A program made the translations under genes and the position numbers. From NCBI GenBank assembly GCA_947561395.2, contig OX387194.1, forward strand, positions 22,368,048-22,432,047: DNA of 64,000 nt, given 5' to 3'. The notes below the pieces were generated by a model that was not told where the DNA came from, ran no database searches, and was given only the letters and a program-made list of their open reading frames with translations. Of the stretch, positions 62,140 to 64,000 are shown one piece after another; position 1 is the first letter of the stretch, and each line of letters opens with the position of its first letter. This DNA comes from Buxus sempervirens (Eukaryota > Streptophyta > Magnoliopsida > Buxales > Buxaceae).

Positions 62140-64000
62140 GCCGGAGTCACCTTGCGGATGAACGGCAAAGAGAAAAAGAATCTCATTTTTGCGCCTGGCA
62201 TTTCTGTCGACGAGCTTAGTCCTTTGAAGTTTTCACTTTGAGAGGGAAGCGGCCAATGATGTGGCGTCACTTCCTGGCTTCAGAGTTTCCTTACCCTTTG
62301 CTTTTCAGGTTTTTGTAGGGAAACTCTTCAGCATTTAATTTTAAGTTTGAAAGAGATTAGATTGGACTTGAGCTCGCCAACCTGTTTTGGCGTTGATGCC
62401 AGACACTTTGACAATATTCTTTTCTTCTTGTTTGTTCCATTAAAGCTTTTAGGTGACTTCAGACTTCTGATCCATTTTGTGTCTTTTACTTGAAGCTTAC
62501 TTGCACTCTTCTTCTTTTTTTTTTTTTCAAAGGATGTGATGGCCAAAGGTTGGGTTAGGATGCGGGCCGAATGGAGAAAGGAAGAGGTAAGAGCGGAGGA
62601 GGAGCTGCTGTTGGTGAGGTGGTGCTTTCAGCGCTGTCCAGTGCCTCAAGGGAGCTCACACACCGGCTCTACTCTATTTACAAAAGTGTGAAATCAAAAA
62701 TTACAAAAGGGGCCATCTTGCCCGATGATGTCTTCATTTATGCTCATTCTTCTTCATGTCTTGTCATTCCTTCTTCTGCAGCGCTTTCTGGTCGGCTTTC
62801 CCTTTTGTAGAGGCTTCCTAACTTGGAGTGACTATTGCTGGGGATTGGGCAGGAATCTTTTCCTTATTCCCTCTTCTTTCGGGTCGAGCCCTGTTTCTGA
62901 CAAGCATGGAAGTTCCTTGGGGAAGGATGCTCCGTCGGGGATAAGTGGAAATTCCTCATGCTGTCATTATTTCTTTGTAAAGCCTTTTCCTTCTGCTTGG
63001 GTGTGAGTTCTTCATGCTCGCCTGCGCTCTTGTTGAGCGCGAGAGACTCCACCAGGGATTGATGCGAGCTTGCTTGCCTTCAAAGCCGGCCTCTTCAGAC
63101 TGGGCGAGGCTTGAGAAGTCTACATCATTAGGTATCACTTTCTTATTGCTTGAGAGGACTCTACTGGGGATGAAAGGGTGTTGTCCCTTGTTTGCTGAAG
63201 GCCTTCCACTGGGGATTTTGGAGAAGATGTCCGTCATCCCACTTTCGTTGTACCTGTGAAGGCAGGAAAAGACAACATGTTAGTCATGGAATTACTGGGG
63301 GGTGAAACACTTCTCTTATTCTCTTCTTGCTCTGAGCCTTTCGCCCATTGCAGCTAGAAGCGGCCTCTGCCAAGGTTAAGAGATTAGCAACTTAGGTTAG
63401 TAGCTCAATGTGGAGCTTCAAACAGTTAAGAAAAACAATTATAGAGAAGACGGGTGTGTAAGTGTGTGCCCATGTTTGCGATATCAAAGAAATTTCCCGA
63501 GTCAGACGGGACTTGGAATGCTTGGTATTTTCAGTGGTATTGTCATCACAGGCCACTGTGAAATTTTCTGCTCGGGCACAACCTGTCGGTCTGGACCCCT
63601 CAAATCCGTCCACTCTTTTCCATCTTACTTTCTGCCACTGTCGTTGTTCTTTTTGTACCTTGCTCTGCTCAATCCAGATGTGACCAGTTCTCTCTCTCTC
63701 TCTCTTTTTTTTTTGGTGACTGACCACACAACGCCCTTTTTTCGGGTTTTCGCTACGTCAAGCCTTTCTGGGAGGTTCTGAATTCCGTCATTGCTGACGA
63801 ACGTAGACTCACTGTTTGCCCTGATCATTCTTTTTGGGATCCGAGAGGTCTTAGAGATAGGACGAAACATAGGCTTGGTCTTGGTTATGAAAGAAAGGAT
63901 ACATGGCTCAAAAAAGCTTAGTTACCTGGGTTTGCAAAGTGTGCCACTTTTATTGCTGGTGGGACTTACATCCTGGCTTATTTGCATCTTTATCTTTGTG
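62127..64000 (-). mobile_element. 3' internal region of the LTR-A (Tat/Ogre-like) element
   Basis: Upstream of the 3' LTR on the minus strand. I find no polyprotein domain in this 1.9 kb; the open frames are short and overlap on both strands. Long non-coding 3' internal regions are usual in Tat/Ogre elements. On the + strand six spaced copies of (CT)ACTGGGGAT-like words occur at 62835, 62931, 63047, 63160, 63205 and 63291, and a CT-rich microsatellite lies at 63691-63714. Confidence 0.6.

Noticed and set aside
63410-63781. Overlapping 123- and 111-codon frames on both strands near the right edge
   Set aside because: They are mutually antisense, run through a CT microsatellite and match no domain; the region is a non-coding retroelement 3' end.
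1-64000. Host protein-coding genes, rRNA and tRNA genes
   Set aside because: I found no exon pattern, conserved domain or RNA gene outside the retroelements; nearly all sequence is assigned to LTR units or their remnants.

Overview
The window is plant nuclear DNA with no recognisable host gene. It is a stack of nested long terminal repeat (LTR) retroelements. The host is probably a large-genome flowering plant: the elements are plant Ty1/copia and Ty3/gypsy types, the PBS is the plant initiator-Met type, and U3 regions carry plant TATA boxes. I could not identify the species. I name LTR families locally. LTR-A (about 3.4 kb, TGTAAGCACC...GCGCACA) is probably Tat/Ogre-like. LTR-B (3.0-3.9 kb, TGTAA.A.CC...GTTACA), LTR-D (2.6-2.7 kb, ending GGCATTACA) and LTR-F (ending CGTGACA) look related to one another and are probably Ty3/gypsy chromovirus-like.

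1-19.1 kb. An old minus-strand LTR-B (called H) holds an LTR-A, which holds an LTR-B (G), which holds an LTR-F. That LTR-F holds a solo LTR-A (1320-7775), which holds a solo LTR-B (1745-4755). H also holds a 5'-truncated LINE (13176-17308), itself split by a solo LTR-A (13544-16935). 19.1-28.1 kb. Degraded internal Ty3/gypsy sequence is interrupted by a solo LTR-D (19776-22370). A degraded LTR-B-like sequence follows, holding a solo LTR-B (24030-27931).

28.1-38.1 kb. This is the only nearly intact element: a 9,958-bp SIRE/Maximus-type Ty1/copia element on the minus strand. It has two 1,033-bp LTRs, a TTTAT target duplication, an initiator-Met PBS and a PPT. It has one long gag-pol frame broken by a single stop in gag, and a separate 458-codon ORF in the position other SIRE elements use for env-like ORFs. 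Gag-pol would give particles, reverse transcription and integration. The extra ORF has its own upstream TATA-like block that shares a palindrome with the LTR promoter.

38.1-64 kb. A small TIR element and a solo LTR-A (39115-42557) come first. Next is a minus-strand LTR-B (I) holding an LTR-D (43889-52960), which holds an LTR-A (46179-52559), which holds an LTR-B (47941-50961). I also holds an LTR-A fragment, which holds an LTR-F (J). J is split by another solo LTR (55450-57072) and by the 3' LTR and 3' internal end of an LTR-A element that runs off the right edge.

Almost every boundary is supported by TG...CA ends plus a 5-bp target duplication read directly from the sequence. The most unusual signals are an array of hairpins with one loop and changing stems in the copia LTR, covarying palindromes in LTR-A, and the LTR-like promoter block inside the copia element.
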